This document shows, one piece after another, positions 1 through 6,000 of a stretch of DNA of 6,348 nucleotides. This DNA is from an uncultured Bacillaceae bacterium (GTDB lineage: Bacteria; Bacillota; Bacilli; Caldalkalibacillales; Caldalkalibacillaceae), in the NCBI GenBank assembly GCA_937967685.1, contig CALBTX010000216.1, forward strand, positions 1 to 6,348. Reading direction: 5' to 3'. The translations under genes were made by a program, and so were the position numbers. Position 1 is the stretch's first letter. Each line of letters begins with the position of its first letter. The notes beneath the pieces are model-generated. The model saw only the letters and a list, made by a program, of their open reading frames with translations, did no database searches and was not told the origin of the DNA.

Positions 1-29
1 GATGAATTTCAGTCATTTAGGAAGTTTCA

Positions 30-53
30 ATGATGAAAGATGACTTTCAGTGA
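30..53 (+). CDS. Possible 7-residue leader mini-ORF (MMKDDFQ)
   Basis: An AGGAAG ribosome-binding sequence at 19-24 lies 5 bases before ATG at 30. The frame reads MMKDDFQ and stops at TGA 51-53, inside the second copy of the 16-base repeat. An upstream frame open from the window edge (reading DEFQSFRKFQ) stops at TGA 31-33, overlapping this ATG. That frame may be the end of a preceding gene or another mini-ORF. Translation is inferred only from the spacing; a peptide this short could easily arise by chance. Confidence 0.2.
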   Translation: MMKDDFQ

Positions 54-70
54 TTGAGGAAGGCGTTTTC

Positions 71-100
71 ATGAATAAAAAGATGAAAGCATTTCAGTGA
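71..100 (+). CDS. Possible 9-residue leader peptide (MNKKMKAFQ) upstream of the efflux gene
   Basis: A strong ribosome binding site, GAGGAAGG at 56-63, lies 7 bases before ATG at 71. The frame encodes MNKKMKAFQ and stops at TGA 98-100. That stop is 15 bases before the preferred start of the efflux gene and in the same frame. The TGA sits within the repeat block that also supplies the next ribosome binding site (AAGGA, 103-107), which suggests translational coupling or attenuation as with leader peptides of some resistance genes. Alternatively it is a decayed N-terminus or a by-product of local duplication. No protein-level evidence is available. Confidence 0.33.
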   Translation: MNKKMKAFQ

Positions 101-115
101 TTAAGGATGAAAGCA

Positions 116-1345
116 ATGGACAATAAGCCGCAATTTGCTGCCGAAAGGCCACATGAGCATGGACAGCCGAAGACGCCAATGTCTCCAACCACGTTGCATC
201 TGTCCATCTTAGTTGCCCTCAGCGGGGCCCATTTATTGAACGATTTAATGATTGCCGTGATTCCGGCGATGTTGCCTCTCTTACAAACGGCTTTTCAACT
301 CAATTACGCACAGCTGGGTATGGTCGTGATGGTATCCAATCTCATGTCTTCGTTCATTCAGCCTGTATTCGGTTATTTAACGGACAGAAAGCCGGTGAAC
401 TGGTTGCTTCCCGTTGGCCTTTTTACGGTGGGACTGGGCTTGGCTCTCGTCGCCATCGTTCCATCATATGGCTGGCTGTTGTTTGCCGTGGCTCTCAGCG
501 GTCTCGGCTCTGCGTCATTTCATCCTGAGGCCAGTAAAACGGCTCACCTTGCTTCGAATCAAAACAGGGGATTGTCCCAATCCATATTTCAAGTGGGCGG
601 GAACATCGGTCAGGCGCTTGGTCCGCTGATGCTGCCACTTTTTTTGGTTTATACAGGCATTGACGGGAGTTGGTGGTTCATCATTTTGGCCTTGATCGGT
701 GTGCTGTTGATGTATCGCATTGTCCCCTGGCTGAAGCAAAGAAACAAAGAAGAAAATGAACGGAAGAAAAAGGGGAAAAACGGAACAAACCGCATCCCCT
801 CCACGATCGTACTAACGCTGGTCGTGATCTTCCGCTCAACCGTCGTCGTCGGCATCTCTAGTTTTCTGCCACTGTATTATGTGAACGTGCTGGACATGAG
901 CGTCAGTCAGGCCAGCATGCATGCATTCGTCTTTTTGTTTGCGGGAGCGCTTGGCACCTTTTGCGGCGGACCGCTTGCCGACCGTTGGGGAAATCGGACG
1001 ATCATTATATTGTCCACCTTACTTTCGATACCTTTTCTGCTTGCCTTGCCTTACGTTCGAGGGGTGCTTGCGGTCATCGTCCTGATATTTTTAGGTTTTT
1101 GTTTGTTATCCACGAATGCGGTCAGCGTTGTCTACGGGCAAAAATTGTTGCCGCAAAAAATTGGCATGGTTTCCGGTTTGATGGTGGGGCTGTCAATCGG
1201 ATCGGCGGGTATCGCGGCGACTGTCCTGGGATATTTTGCGGATTTATGGGGGATGCTTTTCGTCTTTTCGCTTTTGGCTGTCGTTTTGTCAACCGGCTGC
1301 TTACTCTCTCTGTTCCTGCCCACGGATCGGGTTTTACAAGATTGA
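116..1345 (+). CDS. fsr: MFS efflux transporter, fosmidomycin-resistance (Fsr) type
   Basis: This is a predicted inner-membrane drug:proton antiporter of the major facilitator superfamily. About twelve hydrophobic helices in a 6+6 arrangement are visible, split by a highly charged cytoplasmic loop at about residues 206-228 rich in Lys, Glu and Arg. An MFS motif A lies after helix 2 (GYLTDRK, residues 86-92) and its second-half copy after helix 8 (GPLADRWG, 285-292). A GLGSASFHPEAS stretch around His136 resembles the Fsr/YfnC branch, whose E. coli member exports fosmidomycin. The substrate here is inference. ATG 116 is preferred over the in-frame ATG 107, because AAGGA (103-107) lies 8 bases before 116 but overlaps 107. 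The N-terminus is polar with several His residues. The product is 409 residues, normal for the family. It is not functionally linked to fatty-acid synthesis and has no terminator before fapR. Confidence 0.8.
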   Translation: MDNKPQFAAERPHEHGQPKTPMSPTTLHLSILVALSGAHLLNDLMIAVIPAMLPLLQTAFQLNYAQLGMVVMVSNLMSSFIQPVFGYLTDRKPVNWLLPVGLFTVGLGLALVAIVPSYGWLLFAVALSGLGSASFHPEASKTAHLASNQNRGLSQSIFQVGGNIGQALGPLMLPLFLVYTGIDGSWWFIILALIGVLLMYRIVPWLKQRNKEENERKKKGKNGTNRIPSTIVLTLVVIFRSTVVVGISSFLPLYYVNVLDMSVSQASMHAFVFLFAGALGTFCGGPLADRWGNRTIIILSTLLSIPFLLALPYVRGVLAVIVLIFLGFCLLSTNAVSVVYGQKLLPQKIGMVSGLMVGLSIGSAGIAATVLGYFADLWGMLFVFSLLAVVLSTGCLLSLFLPTDRVLQD

Positions 1346-1359
1346 GCATTACAAGAAGA

Positions 1360-1388
1360 TTGCCTAAGCCCACATCATGTTATATACT
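1360..1388 (+). promoter_or_regulatory. Candidate sigma-A promoter of the fapR operon
   Basis: TTGCCT (1360-1365) and TATACT (1383-1388) are separated by 17 bases, matching the -35 and -10 consensus at 4 of 6 and 5 of 6 positions. The predicted transcription start near 1395 falls inside the FapR operator, as expected for a repressor-controlled promoter. A perfect TTGACA at 1422-1427 lies further down but has no convincing -10 box at the right distance. Confidence 0.55.
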
Positions 1389-1391
1389 CCT

Positions 1392-1410
1392 ATTAGGACC
1401 AAGTGCTAAT
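1392..1410 (+). promoter_or_regulatory. FapR operator (autoregulatory inverted repeat)
   Basis: ATTAGGACCAAGTGCTAAT is a 19-base near-palindrome. ATTAG pairs with CTAAT, and the inner AC pairs with GT. It resembles the FapR box of Bacillus and relatives (TTAGTACC...TACTAA type). It lies just before fapR and over the predicted transcription start, so bound FapR would block initiation until malonyl-CoA releases it. The symmetry is seen directly. The assignment rests on family knowledge and on the adjacent fapR gene. Confidence 0.8.
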
Positions 1411-1479
1411 TTTAAAGATTGTTGACATCATTTTTAACGGGATCGATTTCGATGACTTCTTGGCGGTGGTGATAACAGA

Positions 1480-2046
1480 TTGTCCAAATTGTCCAAAAAA
1501 GAGAGGCAAGAACAATTAGTTGAGATGCTCAAAAAAAAGCCATTTATGACCGATGAGGAAATCGCCAAACATTTTAACGTCAGTGTACAAACCATTCGTT
1601 TGGATCGATTGGAGCAATCGATTCCTGAACTTCGGGAAAGAATTAAAGTCGTGGCCGAACGAAATTTGGATCAAGTTCGGTCGTTGAGAGTCGATGAAGT
1701 CATCGGAGAAATGATTGATCTGCAGTTGGACCAAAGTGCGATTTCAATTTTAGATATTGGAGAAGAGCACGTATTTACAAGGAACAAAATCGCCCGGGGA
1801 CACCATTTGTTTGCTCAGGCAAATTCGCTGGCCATTGCTGTCATTGATGAAGAGTTGGCGTTGACCGCCTCGGCCAAAATTCGTTTTCTGAGATCAGTCA
1901 AAGCGGGGGAAAGAGTTGTGGCCAAGGCCAGGGTGGTAGAAAAACGGGCTGGGCGAACGAAAGTAAAAGTAGAATCGTTCAGTGGTCAAGAAATGGTTTT
2001 CGCCGGAACATTCACGGTGTATCGAGCAGAAAAAGAGAAATATTGA
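1480..2046 (+). CDS. fapR: FapR, malonyl-CoA-responsive repressor of fatty-acid and phospholipid genes
   Basis: This cytoplasmic transcription factor represses lipid-synthesis operons and is released from DNA by malonyl-CoA. The 188 residues equal the length of B. subtilis FapR. The N-terminal DeoR-like helix-turn-helix spans about residues 24-44 (TDEEIAKHFNVSVQTIRLDR), followed by the linker helix (SIPELRERIK) and a C-terminal hot-dog fold. The effector pocket is intact: IARGHHLFAQAN places Arg106, Gly107 and Asn115 at the positions known to contact malonyl-CoA in B. subtilis FapR. Translation starts at TTG 1480, supported by GGTGGTGAT (1465-1473, one mismatch to the ideal ribosome binding site) six bases upstream; no in-frame ATG near the N-terminus would keep the HTH. 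The gene is first in the lipid operon, preceded by its own operator, and followed by plsX after 51 bases. Confidence 0.96.
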   Translation: MSKLSKKERQEQLVEMLKKKPFMTDEEIAKHFNVSVQTIRLDRLEQSIPELRERIKVVAERNLDQVRSLRVDEVIGEMIDLQLDQSAISILDIGEEHVFTRNKIARGHHLFAQANSLAIAVIDEELALTASAKIRFLRSVKAGERVVAKARVVEKRAGRTKVKVESFSGQEMVFAGTFTVYRAEKEKY

Positions 2047-2097
2047 GCTTGTTTGTGGTAGGAGACGTCCCACGCAGGGGCAGTTAGGAGTGACATC

Positions 2098-3096
2098 ATG
2101 AGAATTGCAGTCGATGTTATGGGTGGGGATCATGCCCCTCAGGCGCTTGTTGAAGGTGCGTTGCAAGCACTAAAAAGGTTTGATGATATTGAACTGTTAC
2201 TCATCGGTCAGCAAGAGAAAATCAAGAAATATGTCAAACGCTCTTTAACGAAGATCGAAATCATTCATGCGAGTGAAATCATTGAAGCTCATGAAGAGCC
2301 TGTTCGTGCGGTTCGCCGCAAACGAGACGCTTCCATTGTCAAAGCGGTGCAATTGGTTAAAGAGAAAAAAGCGGACGCTTGTATATCTGCGGGCAATACT
2401 GGCGCTTATATGACCGCCGGATTATTTGTCATTGGAAGATTGCCAGGTATTGAAAGACCTGCTTTGGTGAGCATGCTGCCCACCGTTGACGGAACGCCGG
2501 TTTTGGCGTTAGATGTGGGGGCGAATGTGGATGCTAAACCAAGCCATCTGGTGCAATATGCACGGATGGGAAACCTGTATGCTCAAAAAATTTTGGGTAT
2601 ATCCAAACCGTCGATCGGACTGCTGAATGTAGGAACGGAAGACACAAAAGGAAACGAGCTCATGAGGCAAACTTTTTCGTTATTGAAACAATCGGATTTG
2701 TATTTTTTAGGGAATGTGGAGGCCAGGGAAATTCCTTTCGGCGTGGCAGATATTATCGTCTGCGATGGTTTTTCCGGAAACGTTGTGCTCAAATCAACGG
2801 AGGGCACGGCTCAAGCAGTTTTTAGTCTGTTAAAAAAAGAGCTGAACCGCAGCCTGCCAAGCAGATTAGCGGCGCTCACTCTGAAATCCGGTTTGCGCAG
2901 GATGAAGTCCCTGTTGGATTATACGGAATATGGGGGAGCTCCATTGCTCGGTTTGAACGGTATATGTATTAAAGCTCACGGATCTTCCAATGCCAAAGCG
3001 ATCGAGAATGCTGTCCGTCAGGCGAGAAATTTTGTCAGATTCGATTTAATCCAATTAATAAAAAGAGAAGTGCAGAAAGAGAGTGAAGCGAATTGA
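2098..3096 (+). CDS. plsX: PlsX, acyl-ACP:phosphate acyltransferase
   Basis: PlsX makes acyl-phosphate from acyl-ACP and inorganic phosphate, the first committed step toward phosphatidic acid in the PlsX/PlsY route. It is a peripheral, membrane-associated enzyme. The 332-residue protein has the family landmarks in order: N-terminal MRIAVDVMGGDHAP, SAGNTGA at residues 97-103, LNVGTEDTKGNEL in the middle, CDGFSGNVVLKSTEG from residue 222, and GAPLLGLNGICIKAHGSS near the C-terminus. ATG 2098 has a good ribosome binding site (AGGAGTGA, 2086-2093). The stop overlaps the TTG start of fabH (TTGA), implying translational coupling. In Bacillus plsX is a FapR-regulated gene in the same operon, and that is the expected control here. 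Length and motifs are normal, with no sign of damage. Confidence 0.96.
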   Translation: MRIAVDVMGGDHAPQALVEGALQALKRFDDIELLLIGQQEKIKKYVKRSLTKIEIIHASEIIEAHEEPVRAVRRKRDASIVKAVQLVKEKKADACISAGNTGAYMTAGLFVIGRLPGIERPALVSMLPTVDGTPVLALDVGANVDAKPSHLVQYARMGNLYAQKILGISKPSIGLLNVGTEDTKGNELMRQTFSLLKQSDLYFLGNVEAREIPFGVADIIVCDGFSGNVVLKSTEGTAQAVFSLLKKELNRSLPSRLAALTLKSGLRRMKSLLDYTEYGGAPLLGLNGICIKAHGSSNAKAIENAVRQARNFVRFDLIQLIKREVQKESEAN

Positions 3097-4106
3097 GTGG
3101 ACAATCGGTTGGAATTTTGGGAACGGGTTCTTATGTGCCGCAGAAAGTGGTCACAAATGCTGATTTAGAAAAAATTGTTGATACGAGTGATGAATGGATC
3201 AGAACGAGAACAGGCATTAAGGAAAGGAGAATTGCCCCTGAAGATATGGCCTCTTCGGACATGGCTTATCAAGCCGGTTTGAAAGCTTTGGAATCTTCCG
3301 GTATTTCCGCGGAAGAGCTCGATTTGATTATCGTCGCCACCGTCACACCAGACACTTCGTTTCCTTCCACAGCCTGTCGCTTGCAAGACCGGTTAGGGGC
3401 CAGTCGGGCGGCTGCATTCGATATATCTGCGGCCTGCTCAGGTTTTTTATACGGTGTAGCCACGGCGACGCAATTTATACGAACGGGCATGTACCACCAT
3501 ATACTCGTAGTCGGTGTTGAATGTTTGTCCAAAATTACGAACTGGAAAGATCGCAATACATGTGTGCTGTTCGGGGATGGTGCGGGTGCCGTCGTTCTGG
3601 GAGGCGTTGAAGAAGGTTACGGTTTTCTTGCTTTCGAACTCGGAGCTGATGGAAGCGGCGGCGATTTGCTCACGGTGCCGGGCGGTGGATCAAGACTTCC
3701 ATTGTCAGCAGAAGTGATCCGCAGGGAGCAGCATTATATCCAGATGAACGGCAAGGAAGTATTTAAATTTGCCGTGCGCATGATGGAACAAGTGTCGGAA
3801 TCAGTCATTCATAAAGCCGGCTTATCCAAAGACGACGTACAATTTTTAGTCCCCCATCAGGCCAACTTAAGAATCATTGATGCGGCCAGGAAACGTTTGC
3901 AATTGAGTGAAGACCGCGTAGTCGTTAATGTTGATCGTTACGGAAATATGTCTTCCGCTTCCATCCCTGTCGCCCTGGACGAAGCGGTGCGCGATCAGCG
4001 CATCAGCCGGGGAGACGTCATCGTTTTCGTTGGCTTCGGTGGCGGTCTGACTTGGGGCGGAAGTGTCATGCGCTGGAACTTAACCGGAAAGGGGATGAGA
4101 GAATGA
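3093..4106 (+). CDS. fabH: FabH, beta-ketoacyl-ACP synthase III
   Basis: FabH starts fatty-acid synthesis by condensing an acyl-CoA primer with malonyl-ACP. In Gram-positive bacteria with branched lipids it often prefers branched primers; that preference cannot be read here. The 337-residue protein has the complete Cys-His-Asn triad: Cys115 in DISAACSGFLYG, His255 in VPHQANLRIIDA (also the ACP-docking stretch) and Asn285 in GNMSSASIP. GFGGGLTWG closes the fold near the C-terminus. The start is TTG 3093, overlapping the plsX stop, with GAGTGA (3081-3086) upstream. The next in-frame ATG is far inside the conserved N-terminal region. The end overlaps fabD by ATGA. B. subtilis, from general knowledge, keeps fabH outside this cluster, so the position between plsX and fabD is a useful lineage marker. 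Confidence 0.96.
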   Translation: MSGQSVGILGTGSYVPQKVVTNADLEKIVDTSDEWIRTRTGIKERRIAPEDMASSDMAYQAGLKALESSGISAEELDLIIVATVTPDTSFPSTACRLQDRLGASRAAAFDISAACSGFLYGVATATQFIRTGMYHHILVVGVECLSKITNWKDRNTCVLFGDGAGAVVLGGVEEGYGFLAFELGADGSGGDLLTVPGGGSRLPLSAEVIRREQHYIQMNGKEVFKFAVRMMEQVSESVIHKAGLSKDDVQFLVPHQANLRIIDAARKRLQLSEDRVVVNVDRYGNMSSASIPVALDEAVRDQRISRGDVIVFVGFGGGLTWGGSVMRWNLTGKGMRE

Positions 4107-5038
4107 GCAAGATGGCTTTTATTTTTCCTGGACAAGGCTCTCAATCGGCAGGAATGGGCAAGGATGTTGCCGAAGAATTTAAGGAAGCGAAAGACATTTA
4201 TGCTTTGGCTGACCAAACGTTGGGTTATTCGCTCTCAAGCCTTTGTTTTGAGGGGCCTGAGGAAGAATTAAAATTGACGTATCATGCCCAGCCGGCGATT
4301 TTGACGACAAGTATCGCCTTGTATGAAGCAATGAAGGAATTGGTCCCCAAGCCTGATTATGTGGCCGGACACAGTTTGGGGGAATATTCGGCCCTTGTTG
4401 TTGCCGGATCGCTCGCTTACACCGATGCTGTCAGCACGGTTAGGAAACGGGGACAATACATGGATGAGGCTGTCCCGGCCGGAGAAGGAACAATGGCAGC
4501 TGTTTTGGGAGGGGATCGTGAAACCGTCCGGCAAATTTGCGAGCGAGTCACTTTGGACGGGGAAACCGTGCAAATGGCCAACTTAAATTGTCCGGGGCAA
4601 ATCGTTATTTCCGGAACGACAAAAGGTGTGCAGCAGGCATCGTCCAAATTAAAAGAAGCTCGCATTAGAAGGGTCATCCCCCTTTCAGTCAGCGGACCGT
4701 TTCATTCTGAACTGTTAAAACCTGCGGCGAGCAAGCTGTCGCACGTGTTGGAGGAAATTAAGATTCAGAACGCGTCCATCCCTGTTGTGGCCAATGTTGA
4801 TGCCAGACCTGTCCTGTTGGCTGAGGATATTCAAACAGCGTTGGTCGAGCAAGTTTTTTCTCCCGTTTTATGGGAAGATTCCATCCAGTGGATGATCGAA
4901 CAAGGTGTGGATACTTTCGTGGAAATCGGTCCCGGCCAAGTTTTGACGGGATTAATGAGAAAAATTAATAAAGAAGTTAACAGTTATGCCGTCTTTGATC
5001 GCGAATCTTTACATCGAACAGCAGAAGCGTTACAGTAG
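4103..5038 (+). CDS. fabD: FabD, malonyl-CoA:ACP transacylase
   Basis: FabD transfers malonyl from CoA to the phosphopantetheine arm of ACP, supplying the extender unit for FabH and the elongating synthase. The 311-residue protein shows GQGSQ at residues 10-14, the nucleophile Ser91 in GHSLGEY, Arg116 in KRGQYMDEA (binds the malonyl carboxylate) and the catalytic His201 in SGPFHSEL, followed by VEIGPGQVL near the end. All positions match the family closely. ATG 4103 is chosen because MSKMAFIFPGQGSQ is the standard N-terminus and AAGGGGATGA (4089-4098) is a well-placed ribosome binding site. The frame stays open upstream to TTG 4052, but that adds only fabH-overlapping sequence. The ATGA overlap couples it to fabH. 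Unlike the preceding junctions, its 3' junction is a long gap before fabG. Confidence 0.97.
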   Translation: MSKMAFIFPGQGSQSAGMGKDVAEEFKEAKDIYALADQTLGYSLSSLCFEGPEEELKLTYHAQPAILTTSIALYEAMKELVPKPDYVAGHSLGEYSALVVAGSLAYTDAVSTVRKRGQYMDEAVPAGEGTMAAVLGGDRETVRQICERVTLDGETVQMANLNCPGQIVISGTTKGVQQASSKLKEARIRRVIPLSVSGPFHSELLKPAASKLSHVLEEIKIQNASIPVVANVDARPVLLAEDIQTALVEQVFSPVLWEDSIQWMIEQGVDTFVEIGPGQVLTGLMRKINKEVNSYAVFDRESLHRTAEALQ

Positions 5039-5057
5039 TAACGGTTAGAGTCAATTT

Positions 5058-5087
5058 GTGAACAAATACACCCATCTGTTTGTTCAC
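5058..5087. promoter_or_regulatory. Perfect 9-bp inverted repeat, probable operator for an unidentified regulator
   Basis: GTGAACAAA (5058-5066) and TTTGTTCAC (5079-5087) are exact reverse complements separated by 12 bases. The left half is itself nearly palindromic (TTTGT-GA-ACAAA, 5055-5066). The right arm overlaps the -35 region of the candidate fabG promoter, so a bound protein could block or assist polymerase. The half-sites resemble the TTGTGAA half of Rex operators, but the spacing is far longer than in known Rex sites. It does not look like the FapR box. The A/T-rich arms and lack of a T-tract argue against a terminator. The regulator is unknown. Confidence 0.5.
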
Positions 5088-5109
5088 TGTCTATCACTTT
5101 TTGTACAAT
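5080..5109 (+). promoter_or_regulatory. Candidate internal promoter for fabG
   Basis: A good -10 box, TACAAT (5104-5109), lies 18 bases after a weak -35 TTGTTC (5080-5085). A 17-base spacing gives TGTTCA instead. The -10 overlaps the palindrome TTGTACAA (5101-5108). Transcription would start near 5116, giving a leader of about 70 bases before fabG. The 148-base gap after fabD, in a cluster that otherwise overlaps or is tightly spaced, supports separate control. The weak -35 keeps confidence moderate. Confidence 0.42.
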
Positions 5110-5134
5110 GTTTATCTCTGAAAAGTCTATTTCC

Positions 5135-5161
5135 AGACCATGGCGGTCTCTCATACGCCAT
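5135..5161 (+). other. Two mutually exclusive leader hairpins before fabG
   Basis: AGACC (5135-5139) can pair with GGTCT (5145-5149) around a five-base loop. ATGGCG (5140-5145) can instead pair with CGCCAT (5156-5161). The two stems share bases around 5145-5149 and cannot coexist as drawn. The ribosome binding site of fabG begins about 12 bases later. This could be a small RNA switch or simply chance pairing in a 70-base leader. It matches no riboswitch class I recognise. Confidence 0.25.
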
Positions 5162-5186
5162 TGGCCAGCAAATAAGGAGGGATACG

Positions 5187-5930
5187 ATGAGTTTAACGGG
5201 GAAAGCGGCCCTCGTCACAGGAGGATCTAGAGGCATTGGTCGGGCCATTGTCATCGAATTGGCGAAAGCAGGGGCCGATGTTGCCATCAATTATTCCGGA
5301 AATGAAAGCATGGCCCAGGAAGCGGCCCGGGAAGTGGAAGCGTTGGGGCGTCAGTCGGCGGTGATTCAGGCAAATGTGGCTGACAGTGATTCGGTTGCGA
5401 AAATGGTAAAGCACGTCGTGGATAAATTTGGACGTTTGGATATTTTGATCAATAATGCAGGGATTGCCAAAGACAATTTATTAATGAGAATGAAAGAAGA
5501 AGATTGGGATGCCGTTTTAAATGTGAATCTTAAAGGCGTGTTTAACTGTACGAAAGCGGTCACCCGGCAGATGATGAAACAAAGGTCGGGCAGAATCATT
5601 AATATTTCCTCTGTTGTCGGCGTTTTGGGAAATCCGGGCCAAGCCAATTATGCTGCGGCTAAAGCTGGGATCATTGGGCTGACGAAATCGAACGCCCGTG
5701 AATTGGCGGCTCGCGGAATTACAGTGAACGCCGTTGCGCCTGGATACATTCAGACGGATATGACTGCGGAATTGCCCGAGGAAGTGCGTCAAGAAATGTC
5801 CAAGCAAATTCCGCTTGGACGAATGGGACTGGCTGAAGATGTGGCCAAAGTGGTCCGTTTTCTCGCTTCCGATGATGCGGGATACATGACCGGACAGACA
5901 CTCCATGTTGATGGAGGCATGGCCATGTAA
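5187..5930 (+). CDS. fabG: FabG, 3-oxoacyl-ACP reductase (NADPH)
   Basis: FabG performs the first reduction of each elongation cycle, turning beta-ketoacyl-ACP into (R)-3-hydroxyacyl-ACP in the cytoplasm. It is a 247-residue classical short-chain dehydrogenase, the usual FabG length. It has the nucleotide-binding TGGSRGIG at residues 11-18, NNAG at 89-92 and the full Asn114-Ser142-Tyr155-Lys159 tetrad (SS...YAAAK). The C-terminal VAPGYIQTDMT and GYMTGQTLHVDGGMAM are characteristic of FabG. ATG 5187 follows an excellent ribosome binding site (AAGGAGGGAT, 5174-5183). The open frame reaches back to GTG 5058, but that stretch is the regulatory gap and lacks family similarity. It lies 148 bases after fabD and 70 before acpP, and probably has both operon read-through and its own promoter. 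Confidence 0.97.
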   Translation: MSLTGKAALVTGGSRGIGRAIVIELAKAGADVAINYSGNESMAQEAAREVEALGRQSAVIQANVADSDSVAKMVKHVVDKFGRLDILINNAGIAKDNLLMRMKEEDWDAVLNVNLKGVFNCTKAVTRQMMKQRSGRIINISSVVGVLGNPGQANYAAAKAGIIGLTKSNARELAARGITVNAVAPGYIQTDMTAELPEEVRQEMSKQIPLGRMGLAEDVAKVVRFLASDDAGYMTGQTLHVDGGMAM

Positions 5931-5950
5931 TTTGAAAAAACAATGTAAGA

Positions 5951-5979
5951 TTGTGGTTGTACATATCTTTATATATAAT
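5951..5979 (+). promoter_or_regulatory. Candidate internal promoter for acpP
   Basis: A perfect TATAAT (5974-5979) lies 17 bases after TTGTGG (5951-5956), which matches 3 of 6 of the -35 consensus. The predicted start near 5986 would leave a very short leader beginning almost at the ribosome binding site. A 5-bp inverted repeat, ACAAT/ATTGT (5940-5954), overlaps the -35 box. The heptamer TTGTACA (5957-5963) is shared with the candidate fabG promoter (5101-5107). A separate promoter fits the high cellular demand for ACP. Confidence 0.5.
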
Positions 5980-6000
5980 GAGTGAGAGGAGGTGAGTGAA

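Larger units (their letters stand above)
1..115 (+). repeat. Degenerate tandem repeat of mini-ORF/ribosome-binding-site units ahead of the efflux gene
   Basis: A 16-base block, consensus TTTCAGTGATTRAGGA, occurs at 7-22 (as TTTCAGTCATTTAGGA), 45-60 and 92-107. GATGAA or GATGAAAG precedes each block (1-6, 32-39, 82-89) and occurs again at 106-113. The block combines codons for Phe-Gln, a TGA stop (TCA in the first copy) and an AGGA ribosome-binding core. Each core is followed after 7-10 bases by an ATG (30, 71, 116). The same bases form small inverted repeats: TGAA/TTCA at 3-11, TGAAAG/CTTTCA at 34-49 and TGAAA/TTTCA at 84-96. The repeats are seen directly. Duplication of a translation-initiation region is the simplest inference, and a regulatory leader is possible. 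I see no clear -35/-10 pair here. Confidence 0.7.

Noticed and set aside
71..115. Read-through of TGA 98-100 to give a longer transporter N-terminus (recoding)
   Set aside because: The frame is continuous apart from the TGA, but a new ribosome binding site and ATG follow at once, and no selenocysteine-type element is visible.
961..1425. 154-residue overlapping frame inside the transporter gene
   Set aside because: It is an out-of-frame shadow of the MFS gene with no recognisable domain.
1422..1450. Second fapR promoter using the perfect TTGACA at 1422-1427
   Set aside because: No acceptable -10 sequence lies 16-18 bases downstream; the best is GATTTC, which matches poorly.
4052..4102. N-terminal extension of FabD from TTG 4052
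   Set aside because: It only overlaps the fabH end. The conserved N-terminus begins at ATG 4103 with a proper ribosome binding site.
5057..5088. Rex (NADH-sensing) operator before fabG
   Set aside because: TTGTGAA and TTCAC half-sites are present, but known Rex sites have a spacer of about four bases; here the halves are much further apart.
5058..5186. N-terminal extension of FabG from GTG 5058
   Set aside because: The extra 43 residues have no family counterpart and cover a promoter-like gap; ATG 5187 has an excellent ribosome binding site and gives the standard length.
5992..6000. GTG start of acpP three codons upstream
   Set aside because: The codon overlaps the GGAGGTGA ribosome binding site, which is correctly placed for ATG 6001.
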